Shown: positions 9,190 to 18,931 of the stretch, one piece after another
Layout: each line of letters opens with the position of its first letter
Numbering within the stretch: the stretch's first letter is position 1
Source: an uncultured Pelagibacteraceae bacterium
GTDB lineage: Bacteria; Pseudomonadota; Alphaproteobacteria; Pelagibacterales; Pelagibacteraceae
Reading direction: 5' to 3'
Assembly (NCBI GenBank): GCA_902614975.1
Contig: CACMND010000003.1
Coordinates: forward strand, 62,001-126,000
DNA: 64,000 bases
Made by a program: the position numbers and the translations under genes
Notes under the pieces: generated by a model
Seen by the model: only the letters and a program-made list of their open reading frames with translations
What the model was told of the DNA's origin: nothing
The model's database searches: none

Positions 9190-10305
9190 TTATAGACCAG
9201 CTTTCATAGCTTCCCACTTCTCACCAAGTTCTGTACCGTTATCAGCCCAGAAAAATGGATCAACTAAAAAGTATTTTTTAGTATTTGCAGGAGCAGTTGG
9301 CATTTGTGGCATCATTTCAGTTTTACCATCTTTGTACCAAGGCTCATTTGCTTTGATAATTTCTAGAGATGATAATCTGTATGGAGCATATGCAATATAT
9401 TTAGCGCTTCCAGCTAACATTTCAGTGTTAGTCATCATCGCTAAAGCCTTTTTAGCATTTGCTTCATCTGGTCCACCTTTTACAAGTGCGAAATATTCAT
9501 AGTCAAGACCTTGTCCATCCCATACTTGTTTAATTGGAGCACCTTCACCAACTTCAGCATTAAAGAATCTTCCATTCCAACCAGTTGCCATAACAACTTC
9601 ACCAGATACTAATAATTCTGGTGGTTGAGCACCTGCAGACCAGAATACACATCCGCCATTTGGATCTGTGCAAAGCTCTTTAATTTTGTTCATAGCTCTA
9701 TTAACACCAGCTTCAGTTTCTAGTAATTTGTAGATCTCTGATCCACCTTTACCCATGTAAACTCCGTCACCAGCTAATGCTATTTCTAGGTTTGTTAGAG
9801 CAGATTTATAAATTGCTCTTTTTCCTGGAAATTTTTTAGTGTTAAAGAAATCTTTTATAGTCGATGGTGTGCCGTCAACATTGTTTACGTTGTAAGCATA
9901 GTTCCAAGAATATAAAATGTTTCCTACAGCACATTTACTTGGCATTGGAGCAAAGAAATCTTCACTTGCAGGTGTTCCGTCTGGAGCTGCAGGGAAGTCT
10001 TTGTCAAAATCGAATTCAACGAAAATTCCTTCGTCACATCCGTTGATAGTATCAAATGCGAATACATCGATAATATCCCAAGTAATAGCACCTGCTTCTT
10101 TTTGAGCTTTTATCTCAGATAATCCACCTGAATAGTCTACCCAGTTGATATCAACACCAAGAGCTTTTGCAGTTGGATCACCATACCCTAATTTTTGAGA
10201 CTCTGTATAAGCTCCACCCCAAGATGCTACTGTAACCGCAAATGCAGATGAAGTTATTGAAAGAGCAAAAGAAAGAGCAAGTAATAATTTACTTAATTTT
10301 TTCAT
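9190..10305 (-). CDS. potD: ABC transporter periplasmic substrate-binding protein (PotD-like)
   Basis: Signal peptide; VTVASWGGAYTESQK, GAITWDIIDV, GWNGRFF; operon context. Confidence 0.87.
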   Translation of the reverse strand: MKKLSKLLLALSFALSITSSAFAVTVASWGGAYTESQKLGYGDPTAKALGVDINWVDYSGGLSEIKAQKEAGAITWDIIDVFAFDTINGCDEGIFVEFDFDKDFPAAPDGTPASEDFFAPMPSKCAVGNILYSWNYAYNVNNVDGTPSTIKDFFNTKKFPGKRAIYKSALTNLEIALAGDGVYMGKGGSEIYKLLETEAGVNRAMNKIKELCTDPNGGCVFWSAGAQPPELLVSGEVVMATGWNGRFFNAEVGEGAPIKQVWDGQGLDYEYFALVKGGPDEANAKKALAMMTNTEMLAGSAKYIAYAPYRLSSLEIIKANEPWYKDGKTEMMPQMPTAPANTKKYFLVDPFFWADNGTELGEKWEAMKAGL

Positions 10306-10420
10306 TTATCCTCCGTTTAAACGTTTAATATAAATTAATTTATATAAGCGAAGTACAACAAAATCGTTATTCAGAGTCAACAGGCCATTTTGTTATAGGA
10401 ATACTAGACTATTTGAGAAA

Positions 10421-11509
10421 TTATTTAGGATCTAGGGCTCTAGCGTCTTGACTGTTCCAGCCTACTTTAATTTTATTACCTAATTTTAAATCTAGCTCAT
10501 TTGAGCTGTTTGGAACTTTTAAAATAAATTCTTTATTACCTAAAAGATCTAATCTTACTCTAGTATGATCACCATGGTAGATAACCTCTTCAATCTTTCC
10601 GGTTTGATTATTATCCATTTTATCTTTTGGATTTATTAATGCCCTCTCAGGTCTTATTGAAACTGTTGTTTTGTCACCTTTGGAGTTAACTGATATTGGA
10701 TTAGCTAAAATTTCACCACTTTGTAGTTTAACTTTACAAACATCTTTTGAAATGTCTGTTACTTCTCCACCGAAAGTATTATTTTCACCTATAAACTCTG
10801 CAACGAAAGAATTAACTGGCTCCTCGTATAATTTATCAGGACTTGATAATTGTTGAACCTTTCCATCATTAAACACTGCAATCCTATTTGACATTGTTAA
10901 TGCTTCTCCTTGATCATGTGTAACGTAAACCACAGTAACACCAATATTTTCATGGATGTGTTTAATTTCATATTGCATACTTTCTCGTAAGTTTTTATCT
11001 AAAGCTCCAAGGGGCTCATCCATTAAAACTACTGCTGGATCGAATACAAGAGCTCTTGCAACAGCTACCCTTTGTTGTTGTCCCCCCGACAATTGTGCAG
11101 GCATCCTACTTTCAAATCCTGAAAGAGAAACCATCGACAAAGCTTTATCTACTTTTTTATCAATCTCATCTTTTTGAACTTTTCTTACTCTCAAGGGAAA
11201 TGCTAAATTTTCATAAACTGTCATATGAGGAAACAATGCATAATTTTGAAAAACCATTCCAATTCCTCTTTTATGTGGTGGAATATTTGAAATAGGATTA
11301 GAGTCTAAATAAATTTCACCATTTGTTGGTGTTTCAAATCCAGCTAACATCATTAGACAAGTTGTTTTTCCTGAACCAGATGGGCCAAGCATAGTGATGA
11401 ACTCGCCCTCGGAGATATTAAGATTTAAATCTTTTACTACTAAGACTTTACCATCGTAACTTTTGTCAACTTTATCAAACTTAACGAATTCTGTATTTTT
11501 AGACATCAA
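10421..11509 (-). CDS. potA: ABC transporter ATP-binding protein (PotA-like)
   Basis: Walker A GPSGSGKTT, LSGGQQQRVAVARAL, TOBE-like C-terminus. Confidence 0.93.
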   Translation of the reverse strand: MMSKNTEFVKFDKVDKSYDGKVLVVKDLNLNISEGEFITMLGPSGSGKTTCLMMLAGFETPTNGEIYLDSNPISNIPPHKRGIGMVFQNYALFPHMTVYENLAFPLRVRKVQKDEIDKKVDKALSMVSLSGFESRMPAQLSGGQQQRVAVARALVFDPAVVLMDEPLGALDKNLRESMQYEIKHIHENIGVTVVYVTHDQGEALTMSNRIAVFNDGKVQQLSSPDKLYEEPVNSFVAEFIGENNTFGGEVTDISKDVCKVKLQSGEILANPISVNSKGDKTTVSIRPERALINPKDKMDNNQTGKIEEVIYHGDHTRVRLDLLGNKEFILKVPNSSNELDLKLGNKIKVGWNSQDARALDPK

Positions 11510-11544
11510 GTGTTTAAAACATTTAAGAAGTTAATTATCAATAG

Positions 11545-12717
11545 CTAATAGTTCTTTATATGTAGCTCTTTTGGAAAATTACAGAACAATTCACAACCTT
11601 TGTCGGTAACTCGGATTGCTTCAGATGCTTCTACCCCCCAATCACCAAACTGCATTACTGCAATCATATGAAAACAAACATTTGGTTCAAGTACTGTCAT
11701 ATCACCTTTATAAATATTTAAAGTATGCTCTCCCCAATCTGGTGGATATCCGATACCTATTGAGTAACCCGTTCTTGATTTCTTCTCTATACCATATTTA
11801 TCTAAAATTTTCCAAAAGGCTTGGGCAACATCATTTGCTGTATTTCCCGGTTTTGTAGCATCAATTCCAGCTTGTAAAGCTTCTATAGTTTTATTCATTG
11901 TATCTATTTTTAATTGATCAGGCTTACCTAATAAAATTGTTCGAGCCATAGGTGCATGGTATCTTTTATAAACACCTGAAAGTTCAATTATAGTTGCTTC
12001 ACCTTCAACAAATTTATCTTGTGTTGCTGTTAAATGAGAAGCAGATGTGCCTTTTCCAGTTGGAAGAAGCGTTGCAATACTAGAATATTCACCTCCAAAT
12101 TCTTCTGTGCCATAAAACAAAGACTTTTGAATTTCTCCAACAGCATCGCATTGTCTTGTACCAGGTTTAATTACTTCCATTGCGGTTTGCATTCCTTTTT
12201 GAGAAATTAAAGCAGCAGACTTCATATAATTTATCTCTGCATTAGATTTAATTAATCTAGCCCAATTAACTAGTCGATCAGAGTCAATAATGTTTGCATT
12301 TGGTAATCCCTGTTTAATCTTTTCATAACAAAAAGCTGTAAAATAATGAGCATCCATTTCAACTCCAATAGACAGTTTATCCCATTTTTTTTCTTCAATT
12401 ACTTTGGTCAAGTAATCATAGGGATGTTTTGGCCAAGTATGAATATAACTCTCATCATAAACAATAATATTATCTTTATTTAAATAGGTTTTTATGTATG
12501 CCCCACCTGCATCCTGGTCTCTAACAAAGCAAATTGGTTCTTTTGAATCAACATGCACTAATACACATTGTGCATAATAAAAAGACCAAGCATCGTAGCC
12601 TGTAAGATAATTCATGTTATTTGTGTCGTGAGAAATGATTAAATCAATTTTTTTCTCTCTCATCAGAGATTGAACTTTTAATAGTCTTTGTTTGTATTCC
12701 TCTTTTGAAAAAGACAT
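11545..12717 (-). CDS. doeA: M24-family creatinase-fold hydrolase, ectoine hydrolase (DoeA/EutD)-like
   Basis: TGYDAWSFYYAQ and IGIGYPPDWGEHT resemble DoeA; canonical M24 metal ligands replaced (IIELSGVYKRYHAPMART), as in non-metal creatinase-like members. Confidence 0.7.
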   Translation of the reverse strand: MSFSKEEYKQRLLKVQSLMREKKIDLIISHDTNNMNYLTGYDAWSFYYAQCVLVHVDSKEPICFVRDQDAGGAYIKTYLNKDNIIVYDESYIHTWPKHPYDYLTKVIEEKKWDKLSIGVEMDAHYFTAFCYEKIKQGLPNANIIDSDRLVNWARLIKSNAEINYMKSAALISQKGMQTAMEVIKPGTRQCDAVGEIQKSLFYGTEEFGGEYSSIATLLPTGKGTSASHLTATQDKFVEGEATIIELSGVYKRYHAPMARTILLGKPDQLKIDTMNKTIEALQAGIDATKPGNTANDVAQAFWKILDKYGIEKKSRTGYSIGIGYPPDWGEHTLNIYKGDMTVLEPNVCFHMIAVMQFGDWGVEASEAIRVTDKGCELFCNFPKELHIKNY

Positions 12718-12720
12718 AGA

Positions 12721-13461
12721 TTAATCAAACAGTCTTCCAAACCCTTTTACAGATTTATTTTCACCTATGTTTTCCAAAGACTCCCATATTAATGCTTGGT
12801 TGCTTGAAAGAACTGGTATTCCAAGTTTATCTTCTAATTTTTGTATCAAAGGTAGAACTGGTAAAGCAGTACAAGATACAAATAAAGCATCTGCTTTACT
12901 TACATCTAAATTTATTAACACATCAAACAGATAATTTTGATCTACTTTTCCAATCTCCATGTCAGAATGAATATCAAAGTATGAATTTGAGGTGATTTCA
13001 AAACCAGACGTTTTAAAGTAATCAACAACATCATCGTTAACTTTTTTACTATAAGGTGTGAATATAGAAAGTTTTTTAATATTTAATTTTTTCAATGCTT
13101 TCAAAGCTGCTGTACTCGGTGTTGAAAGTTTTGCCTCAGGTTTTGCTGCTTGTATTTTATTTTTAATATTATCATATCCCGCTGCTATAGTTCCTGATGT
13201 ACAAGCATATACAACACAGTCTAATTTTTGCTCTGGCAAGATATCTTTTGTTACTTGAGTAATATTCTCTGACATTTTGATCAAATTCTCTTTGGTCAAG
13301 GGGTTGTAACATTCTATTCTATTTACAAAAAAATCAATTTTTTTATCTTTAATTACACTTATAAAATCTTTTTCAATCACTAGGTCGGTTGCTAAAACGA
13401 TAAGTCCAATACGTGGATTTTGGTTATTTTCAAACTTTGGTTCTATTTTTTGTGATTTCAT
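12721..13461 (-). CDS. Asp/Glu racemase-arylmalonate decarboxylase family protein (EutA-like)
   Basis: RIGLIVLATDLVIEKDF, YACTSGTIAAGYD, FVSCTALPVLPLI; adjacent to the doeA-like gene. Confidence 0.75.
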   Translation of the reverse strand: MKSQKIEPKFENNQNPRIGLIVLATDLVIEKDFISVIKDKKIDFFVNRIECYNPLTKENLIKMSENITQVTKDILPEQKLDCVVYACTSGTIAAGYDNIKNKIQAAKPEAKLSTPSTAALKALKKLNIKKLSIFTPYSKKVNDDVVDYFKTSGFEITSNSYFDIHSDMEIGKVDQNYLFDVLINLDVSKADALFVSCTALPVLPLIQKLEDKLGIPVLSSNQALIWESLENIGENKSVKGFGRLFD

Positions 13462-13577
13462 AAATACAATATACCACCACTTATTGATTAATCATTAAAA
13501 TTTAAAAACTGCATCTAATTTCTTGAATGGTTATAGTAAATAAACGTATAATAAGAAAAATTAATTTTGAAATATAA

Positions 13578-15011
13578 ATGCTTGATAAAAAAAAATTTTA
13601 CATCAATGGCAAATGGGTTGAGCCAGTAAACAAGAATGAATGTGATGTTATTAATCCATCAACAGAAGAAGTTTGTGCAATTATAAGTCTTGGAAGTTCT
13701 GATGATACGAATGCTGCTGTCAAAGCAGCAAAATCCGCATTTGAGACTTGGAAAGAAACTTCAAAAGAAGAAAGACTAAACTTATTAGAAAAATTATTAA
13801 AAATTTATAATTCTAGATGGGATGATATGACTGATGCTATTACTACAGAACTTGGTTGTCCTAAAGATTGGTGTTCAGCTAATCAAACATCTTCTGGCGC
13901 AGGCCATATAGAAGACTTTATAAAAAGATTAAAAGATTTCGAATTCGAGCCAGGTTTTGATAAAGGATCTACTAATCATATTGTATATGAACCAATTGGA
14001 GTTTGCGGATTAATTACACCTTGGAATTGGCCTATAAATCAAATTGCTTTAAAAGTAATTCCAGCTTTTGCTACTGGATGTACAATGGTACTTAAGCCAT
14101 CTGAAATTGCACCATTGTCAGGAATGTTATTTGCAGAGATGATAGATGAGGCTGGATTTCCAGCTGGAGTGTTTAATCTAGTGAATGGTGATGGACCTGG
14201 TGTTGGAACTGACCTGTCAGGACATCCTGATGTTGATATGGTTTCATTTACAGGATCTACTAGAGCTGGAAAATTAATTACAAAGAATGCTGCTGAAACT
14301 ATAAAAAGAGTTTGTCTTGAACTTGGTGGCAAGGGTGGAAATATTGTTTTTGCTGATGCATATCCTGATGCAGTTAGAGATGGCATTAGAAACGTAATGA
14401 GTAATTCAGGTCAATCATGTGATGCTCCAACTAGAATGCTTGTTGAAAAATCAATTTATAAAAGAGCTGTTGAAGAAGCTGCAGATGAAGCAAATAAAAT
14501 TAAAGTTGATCTTGCTTCAAAAGCTGGTGATCATATTGGGCCTGTAATTTCAAAAACTCAATTTGATAAAATTCAAAGTTTAATAAATAGTGGAATTGAA
14601 GAAGGTGCTACTTTAGTAGCAGGTGGTCCTGACAAACCTGAAGATCTAAAGAAAGGTTATTTTATTAAACCAACAGTATTCACTGATGTTAATAATAATA
14701 TGAGAATTGCTAAAGAGGAAATATTTGGACCAGTATTGTCGATTATTCCTTTTGAAAATGAAGAGGAAGCTATCCAAATTACAAATGATACAGAATATGG
14801 ATTAGGAAACTATTTACAAACAGAGGATAATGAAAAGGCAAAAAGAGTCTCAAAAAAATTAAGGTCCGGAATTGTATATGTAAATCATAAAGCAGCTGAC
14901 TCTGGGACTCCTTTTGGTGGGTATAGACAATCTGGAAATGGACGTGAAGGTGGAACCTGGGGATTGCATGAATATCTAGAGGTAAAAACTATTACTGAAT
15001 GGAAAAATTAA
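13578..15011 (+). CDS. Aldehyde dehydrogenase family protein
   Basis: TPWNWPINQIALKVIPAFATGCTMVLKPSEIAPLS, LELGGKGGNIVF, NSGQSCDAPTR. Confidence 0.95.
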   Translation: MLDKKKFYINGKWVEPVNKNECDVINPSTEEVCAIISLGSSDDTNAAVKAAKSAFETWKETSKEERLNLLEKLLKIYNSRWDDMTDAITTELGCPKDWCSANQTSSGAGHIEDFIKRLKDFEFEPGFDKGSTNHIVYEPIGVCGLITPWNWPINQIALKVIPAFATGCTMVLKPSEIAPLSGMLFAEMIDEAGFPAGVFNLVNGDGPGVGTDLSGHPDVDMVSFTGSTRAGKLITKNAAETIKRVCLELGGKGGNIVFADAYPDAVRDGIRNVMSNSGQSCDAPTRMLVEKSIYKRAVEEAADEANKIKVDLASKAGDHIGPVISKTQFDKIQSLINSGIEEGATLVAGGPDKPEDLKKGYFIKPTVFTDVNNNMRIAKEEIFGPVLSIIPFENEEEAIQITNDTEYGLGNYLQTEDNEKAKRVSKKLRSGIVYVNHKAADSGTPFGGYRQSGNGREGGTWGLHEYLEVKTITEWKN

Positions 15012-15012
15012 A

Positions 15013-15393
15013 ATGCTTGGTTATGTAATGGTAGGAACCAATAACTTAGAAAAAGCAATAATTTTTTATGATGAAGTCTTAAAAGTTTTAAATCTAGAAA
15101 GAAATTATAAAGATGAAGTTTGCGCTGGTTACACAGAAAAAAATGGTGATGGAACTATAGAGTTTTATGTGACCAAACCTGTCAATATGAAAGAGGCAAC
15201 AAATGGAAATGGAACGCAAGTTTCATTTATTACATCATCTAGAGATATAGTTGATAAGTTTCATGAGATTGGACTTAAGGCAGGTGGAAAAAGTGAAGGA
15301 GCTGGAGGTGAAAGACCAGAAGGTTCTGGAGTTTACTATTCTTATATTCGAGATCTTGATAATAATAAAATTTGTGCTTTCACAAACAATTAA
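15013..15393 (+). CDS. VOC/glyoxalase-like domain protein
   Basis: MLGYVMVGTNNLEKAIIFYDEVL and C-terminal YYSYIRDLDNNKICAF. Confidence 0.85.
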   Translation: MLGYVMVGTNNLEKAIIFYDEVLKVLNLERNYKDEVCAGYTEKNGDGTIEFYVTKPVNMKEATNGNGTQVSFITSSRDIVDKFHEIGLKAGGKSEGAGGERPEGSGVYYSYIRDLDNNKICAFTNN

Positions 15394-16304
15394 TGTCTTA
15401 CAATTTAATTCAAGAAAAAATCAATGAAGGAAAAATTATTTTACTTGATGGAGGTATAGGTGCTGAGCTTGAAAAAAAAGGAGCTAAAATGGATCAAAAC
15501 CTCTGGTGTGGAAAATGTTCGGTAGATAGCCCAGAATTTCTAAAAGAAGTTCATGAAAATTATATTGATGCAGGTGCTGATGTTATTACAACAAATACTT
15601 ATGCTACAACTCCAATTTCTCTTAGAAAACACGGATATGAAGACTCAATTGAATTATTTAATAAACAAGCAGTTCAAATTGCAAAACAAGCAATTAATAA
15701 TTCAAAAAAGAACATTTGTTTAGCAGGAAGTGTTTCGAGTTATGGAAGTTTTCTTAAACTTGGAACAAAGAACATGAAGCCATGTTTTAATGAACATATT
15801 AAAATTTTATCAAATGAGGGTGTTGATTTAATAATTTTAGAAGCAATGACATCTCAAGCAGAAATCGTGGAGACTATGCTTGAGTGTTCTTCAAATATAA
15901 AGTTACCTGTTTGGCTTTCTATTTCCTGTGTAATAGATCAGAATACAAAAAATATTACACTTGGTTATGATGATGTGAAGAATAAAACTGAAATTTACGA
16001 GGATTTAGAAGAAGCGTTGAAAAATTTTAGTAAATTACATAAGGGGCCAATTTTAATTGCTCACTCAGATATTAAAACAACGAATGCAGCTTTAGATACT
16101 GCATTAAAAAATTATAATGGAGTTATTGGTGCATACCCTAACAAAGGCTATTACGAAAAACCAAATTGGAAGTTTGTGGATGATTTTTCACCCAATGATT
16201 ATTTGGAAGTTGCAAAAGCATGGTTTAGCAAAGGTGTAAAAATTGTTGGTGGTTGTTGTGGTATAGGAGTTGAAGAGATAAAAGCTGTTTCAATTTTGAA
16301 GTAA
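15393..16304 (+). CDS. Homocysteine S-methyltransferase family protein
   Basis: LLDGGIGAELEKKG, DVITTNTYATTP, VGGCCGIG Zn site; TAATG overlap makes 15393 a better start than the track's 15372. Confidence 0.88.
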   Translation: MSYNLIQEKINEGKIILLDGGIGAELEKKGAKMDQNLWCGKCSVDSPEFLKEVHENYIDAGADVITTNTYATTPISLRKHGYEDSIELFNKQAVQIAKQAINNSKKNICLAGSVSSYGSFLKLGTKNMKPCFNEHIKILSNEGVDLIILEAMTSQAEIVETMLECSSNIKLPVWLSISCVIDQNTKNITLGYDDVKNKTEIYEDLEEALKNFSKLHKGPILIAHSDIKTTNAALDTALKNYNGVIGAYPNKGYYEKPNWKFVDDFSPNDYLEVAKAWFSKGVKIVGGCCGIGVEEIKAVSILK

Positions 16305-16321
16305 TAATATATTGTAAAATT

Positions 16322-16777
16322 ATGAAAACTTTTATTGGTGGTATTGGTTGTTTTTGGGACGAAACTAAATACGATGGTATAAAAGGAATATTATCTACCG
16401 AATGTGGTTATTGCGGAGGTGATGATCCTAATGTTACTTACAAAGCAGTTTGTGGTGGGGATACAGGTCACATAGAAGTAGTCAAAGTTCAATATGATGA
16501 AAATATTTTAAGCTATGAAGACATGGTCAGATTATTTTTTAAACTCCATGACTCAACTCAAAAGAATAGACAAGGAACTTATGTAGGAATTCAATATCGC
16601 TCTGAGATATTTTATAATAATGATAATGAAAAAAATACAGCAGAGAAAATTTTAAAAGAAATGAATGAGAAATTAGATGGAAAAGTTACTACAAAGATTT
16701 CCAAAGAAAAAAACTATTGTAAAGCAGAAGGCTATCATCAAAAGTACGAGAAAAATAAATCTCTTAAGTTTGGATAA
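16322..16777 (+). CDS. msrA: Peptide methionine sulfoxide reductase MsrA
   Basis: GGIGCFWDE, GYCGGDDPNVTYKAVCGGDTGHIEVVKVQYD. Confidence 0.92.
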   Translation: MKTFIGGIGCFWDETKYDGIKGILSTECGYCGGDDPNVTYKAVCGGDTGHIEVVKVQYDENILSYEDMVRLFFKLHDSTQKNRQGTYVGIQYRSEIFYNNDNEKNTAEKILKEMNEKLDGKVTTKISKEKNYCKAEGYHQKYEKNKSLKFG

Positions 16778-16788
16778 AAAGTACTAAT

Positions 16789-17946
16789 TTGAAAAAAATT
16801 ATTTCAGAAAAAAATCCAGAATTAGTTACAAGAAAAGATAACAAAGCTCAATGGAATCTCCCAAATAAAAGGAGGTTGGGTTTTAGAAATTTATATAAAA
16901 TTAATAGATATGGAATATACCTTAGATCAGATTTTGTTTTAAAATTAAAAAAAAAAATTAATAAGAGAATTGGTAAATTATCTTCTGTAAAAAAGGTAAC
17001 TAAAAATAAAGCTTTTTGCTCTTTAATAGTTGGTAAAGATCAGGATATTTTATTCGAGCAGTACGCGAAGGACTTTTCTACAAATCAGCCTCAAACAATT
17101 ATGTCAATTACAAAAATGTTTATACATTTATTTGTGGGAGAACTGATAGACAGAAAACTAATTAACTTAAATAAGAAAATTTCATTTTACTTGCCAAAAA
17201 TTGGCAGTGGTTATGCAAATGCAAAAGTAAAAGACGTTTTAGATATGAACATTGTAAATCTATATAGCGAAGATTATACAAAAGCTTATTCGTCTTCATT
17301 TTTACATGAGCCTGTGGGAGGATGGAGACTACCGATTAAAGGCAAAAACATTCAAAGCCAGGAACAATATTTAAATTCAATTAAATCTTTAAAAAGCAGA
17401 GATTTAAAAAATTATACCGATCTGGCGCATTATAAATCAGCTAATACCGATGTTATTGGACTAATTGTAGAAAAAGTAAGTAAAAAAAGTTTAAGACAAT
17501 GGCTGTTGGAAACAGTTGAAGCAACAGGATTTGAAGAAGGATTGTATATAGGAACAGATAGATTTGGAACACCGTGGATGTCTGGAGGCGGAAGTTTAAT
17601 TACAAGAGATTTTTTAAGAATGGGTTTACTTTTTTCTAGGTTTGGAAAAGGTATAAATGGAAAAAATATTGGTTCTAAAACTTTTCTGAGTAAAACTATT
17701 AATAGTGAGGGACCCAAATACATTCAATTATCTAAAGATAAATTTGTCTGTTATGTTAATTCATTAATGAAATGCGGTAACTGGATTGGTCACTCTGGTT
17801 ATGGGGGCCAATTTTTAGGAATAAATTTGAAAACAAAAGTTGTTGCTGCGTTTTTTTCTGTCTTAGAGACTAAATCTGCAACAAATGAAAAATATAAAAA
17901 AGATATGGTAAATATGATAGACCAAATAATTAGTAAAGATTACTAA
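16789..17946 (+). CDS. Serine beta-lactamase-like (class C/EstB type) hydrolase
   Basis: SxxK motif MSITKMF; HSGYGGQF; TTG start. Confidence 0.75.
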   Translation: MKKIISEKNPELVTRKDNKAQWNLPNKRRLGFRNLYKINRYGIYLRSDFVLKLKKKINKRIGKLSSVKKVTKNKAFCSLIVGKDQDILFEQYAKDFSTNQPQTIMSITKMFIHLFVGELIDRKLINLNKKISFYLPKIGSGYANAKVKDVLDMNIVNLYSEDYTKAYSSSFLHEPVGGWRLPIKGKNIQSQEQYLNSIKSLKSRDLKNYTDLAHYKSANTDVIGLIVEKVSKKSLRQWLLETVEATGFEEGLYIGTDRFGTPWMSGGGSLITRDFLRMGLLFSRFGKGINGKNIGSKTFLSKTINSEGPKYIQLSKDKFVCYVNSLMKCGNWIGHSGYGGQFLGINLKTKVVAAFFSVLETKSATNEKYKKDMVNMIDQIISKDY

Positions 17947-17947
17947 T

Positions 17948-18931
17948 TTAAGAAAATTTTGTTATCAAGGATTTTAAATGTTTATCTGTGACGCCACAAC
18001 AACCCCCAATAATTTTTACCTGATCGTCTATTAACTCAGAACATTTATCAACAAATTCAATTTCATTTTCAGTTATTAATGCTTGCATAGTACTCGTGTC
18101 AAATTTATGAATTTCTGGATAGAACATAATTGGCCCATTCCAATTTGATTTTAAAACTTTCATTCCCTCTTTTGTATCAATAAACCAACTATGCATAATG
18201 CCATAAACATCTCCACCGATAGATTTGAGTGAATTAATTATTTCAGCGAAATTTATAATTTTATCTTCAGGAAGGAATCTTGGCTCATCAGGATATTTTA
18301 AAGGGTCATATATAATAGATCTCTCTTTTTCAGCTCTAAAATTTCTACCTACTACGGTTTCATCAAACTTACTTATGCAGCAACTTAATCCAACCCAGAC
18401 AGGTAAACCTGTTTCCAAAGCTGCATTAAGCAAAATTTTAGCATGGTCAATATCTAAAAGCATTTCAAGAATAAGCACTTCGACTCCCTCTTCTTTTAAT
18501 ACCTTCGCTTGTTCTTTATAATTTTTTTCTTCTTTTGCAAATGATGGTACAAATTTTGTGTCAGGTCTAAATTCATTTTCAGCCAAAGCTAAATATGTTG
18601 ACATGCTTCCAGCAATTTTAATTTTTTTTCCAGAATTTTTGACTGCTTGTCTTGCTAACTTAACTGTATCAATGTTAATTTTTATAGTTTGATCTCCTAA
18701 ATTTGAAGGCTCAAGACAATGTCTTGCAGTTCCAAAAGTATTGGTTGTTATCATATCACATCCGGCGTTTATATGACTTTCGTGTACTTTGATTACTATT
18801 TCTGGTGAAAAAACATTTGCTAAACCAGAAAAAGCTGGTCCCATTTTTCCACCAAGTCTTTGAATTTCTGAACCTGTTCCACCATCTAAGAAGACTTTTT
18901 TTTTTGATTTCAATAATTCATTAATATCCAT
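17948..18931 (-). CDS. Homocysteine S-methyltransferase family protein
   Basis: FLDGGTGSEIQRLGG, DMITTNTFGTARH, IIGGCCGVT. Confidence 0.88.
   Translation of the reverse strand: MDINELLKSKKKVFLDGGTGSEIQRLGGKMGPAFSGLANVFSPEIVIKVHESHINAGCDMITTNTFGTARHCLEPSNLGDQTIKINIDTVKLARQAVKNSGKKIKIAGSMSTYLALAENEFRPDTKFVPSFAKEEKNYKEQAKVLKEEGVEVLILEMLLDIDHAKILLNAALETGLPVWVGLSCCISKFDETVVGRNFRAEKERSIIYDPLKYPDEPRFLPEDKIINFAEIINSLKSIGGDVYGIMHSWFIDTKEGMKVLKSNWNGPIMFYPEIHKFDTSTMQALITENEIEFVDKCSELIDDQVKIIGGCCGVTDKHLKSLITKFS

Noticed and set aside
14039-14386. 115-aa antisense ORF
   Set aside because: Entirely inside the ALDH gene on the opposite strand, with no recognisable motif.
16789-17946. Antibiotic-resistance beta-lactamase
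   Set aside because: Has the SxxK fold signature, but no evidence of true beta-lactam hydrolysis; better left as a generic serine hydrolase.
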